DNA of 64,000 nt, taken from NCBI RefSeq assembly GCF_910591885.1, contig NC_063274.1, forward strand, positions 4,154,001-4,218,000, read 5' to 3'. Source of the stretch: Bombus terrestris (taxonomy: Eukaryota; Arthropoda; Insecta; Hymenoptera; Apidae). Shown here piece after piece: positions 62,421 through 64,000 of the stretch. Within the stretch, counting starts at the first letter, position 1, and every line of letters starts with the position of its first letter. The position numbers and the translations under genes were made by a program. Below the pieces are notes generated by a model. The model saw nothing but the letters and a program-made list of their open reading frames with translations. It searched no databases and was not told the origin of the DNA.

Positions 62421-64000
62421 ATACGATCGGTCGGAGCATTCTTTTTCTTACTTTCTTAAGTTTCGATAAAACTTTTCCTAGTTAGAGGTAGAGTTTGCGT
62501 GATTTTTACGAAGCACTTCGTAGATATTTTAAATATACGCGGGAAGTAATAAATTAGGGTAGTTGGGAATAAAGTTAACAGCTTATTTGCTCTTGTGTGT
62601 GTTCTGCTCTTGTCTACACAAATAGTATCAGAATAATTGATATAATCAGTATATAGTCGTAATTTGAACTTGTAATAGCATGCGAATTCTCCCATTAGTT
62701 TGGATCTAATACATTTATTACATGTATAGGTGATACGTGAAACGTTATTGCGAATTGGAAATTTGGTTTCTATCTATAAACTAACAAGGCAGTTGCGAAA
62801 GCAGTAATCAATTAATACAGTGGTGTACGCTGTAAGTTCACTTTACTTAATGATATAGTTATAAAATCTGATTTATTGATGAAATAATGCGTAAGAAAAT
62901 ACATTTAAGAAAAGAAAAGAAAATTAAATTACTTTGTATAGGTATAGAATTTCACAAAAAAGTGGGATGGCAGAACTGTATAGTTATATCATTAAATTCC
63001 TATTTAAAACGATTTAGGGTAATGGGTTAATAATGGAAGTAGGATGTATAACAAAGTGACAACTTGTTGTCATTCAAGCTCACGAATAAACATCATTGAA
63101 AAAAACATTAGAGGAACTTCAATAACATAAATTGTCTTATGCTGACTAAATAAAAAAAAAAAAAAAAAAACTATATACGTAGCTCACACGAAGCAGTTAA
63201 TTCAAAAGACAAAAAATGTACAGCTAACCTACTGCTAGGAAATGACAAATTTGTTTCTCTATTATACAACTTTCTCATATACGATATGTTAATTACGTTT
63301 TACTTGTCTTCTCATTTTCCAATAAATATTACCATTTCCTTTTATTCGTCTCCTTCTTTGTCCTCGAGTGACTTGTTTTTAATGTTCGAGTCTTTACATT
63401 GAGAATTCCTACCTCGATGCAAAGATCCTATATCCGCATAAACGACAAGAGAAACGAGCAGTGTATCTACTGTGTATAAAGGAGGTCTTAAAGAGTTTTA
63501 ATAAAATTCTTCGCTGCATCTGCATAAACGCACGCAGCGTCGTAATCCACTCACACGTTTCCATTGGGCAACACGCGAGGAAAGCGTGCCTTCTAAAAAT
63601 ATCCTAACAAGTTCTTCGAACTACTTACGCGTAGGATTAATGAAGTGTCGACCACTTGGAAATATTATGCGCTACGCGGCTCTTTTTTTGTTTTATTTAT
63701 TTTACAATGACGGCTATTAAGTAATCAAGTAATCGAGCATATCTGATAAACGAAAGAGAAGAAGAAAGAAAACGTGCACCGTACACTGCACAATGTACAG
63801 AGTAATAAATTCTTTTACAGCGCTTAAATTAATTCCAAAGGTTGGTCATTTGAGAATAATGTAAAGTAAAGTTTGTAGTTGTATGCAAAGGGAAATGTAC
63901 GTGTGCACTTCGCGTATGTGTATGTAAAAACGAAGGAATAAAAATTTGTGGCCTGGTTCTCAATTTCAGTGGAAATAGGAAAATAAATTGTACATGTGAT
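62421..64000. other. AT-rich sequence to the window end; no gene seen
   Basis: Contains an A-run at about 63151-63170. No exon with the phase-0 acceptor expected for the next unc-13 exon was recognised, and no C1-domain Cys/His pattern is visible. The intron therefore seems to continue past the window. Confidence 0.4.

Overview
This is a 64 kb piece of an AT-rich insect nuclear genome, most likely a hymenopteran and probably a bee. The reasons are short spliced exons inside very long AT-rich introns, CpG-dense islands on that background, and hymenopteran-type mariner-derived ends (TTAGGTTGTCCGAAAAG). No prokaryotic, organellar or viral gene was found. There is one recognisable protein-coding gene, on the + strand. 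It looks like the N-terminal half of unc-13 (Munc13 family, synaptic-vesicle priming).

Region 1, 1-5647: seven exons (582-772, 2095-2213, 2363-2549, 2744-2941, 3034-5142, 5245-5348, 5445-5647), plus a possible 33-nt microexon at 1234-1266, splice in perfect phase into 1037 codons (1048 with the microexon). The product is disordered and rich in Tyr, Gln, Asp and Ser. It carries an array of R-x-x-S motifs and proline-rich stretches, and ends in a Trp-anchored amphipathic basic segment resembling the Munc13 calmodulin-binding site. The gene starts upstream of the window. The C1, C2B, MUN and C2C exons are not here and presumably lie beyond the right edge.

Region 2, 5648-64000: a giant intron of more than 58 kb. 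It contains a well-supported alternative first coding exon (9841-10434) with the same phase-0 donor as the exon at 5647, so both could splice to the same downstream exon. Weaker candidates are a second alternative start exon (11288-11398) and a phase-0 alternative 3' terminal exon (17066-17272). A textbook recursive-splicing (ratchet) site at 20343/20344 has a 71-nt 'RS exon' behind it.

The rest of the intron holds mobile and duplicated DNA: two mariner-derived foldback MITEs (10636-10851, 21766-21978), a degenerate Tc1-like remnant (29436-29595), a near-perfect 311-bp palindromic MITE (40663-40973), a ~550-bp foldback element (47754-48302) and two large tandem duplications (27621-28345, 36875-37212). 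There are also several CpG-rich islands (8500-9600, 25660-26330, 28890-29330, 35640-36660, 59640-59970, 60580-62420) that may be promoters or enhancers. A TATA box followed by a short secreted-peptide-like ORF near 33.2-33.6 kb is speculative.

No bona fide tRNA, rRNA, CRISPR array or known miRNA was recognised. All calls are by eye; no database search was run.
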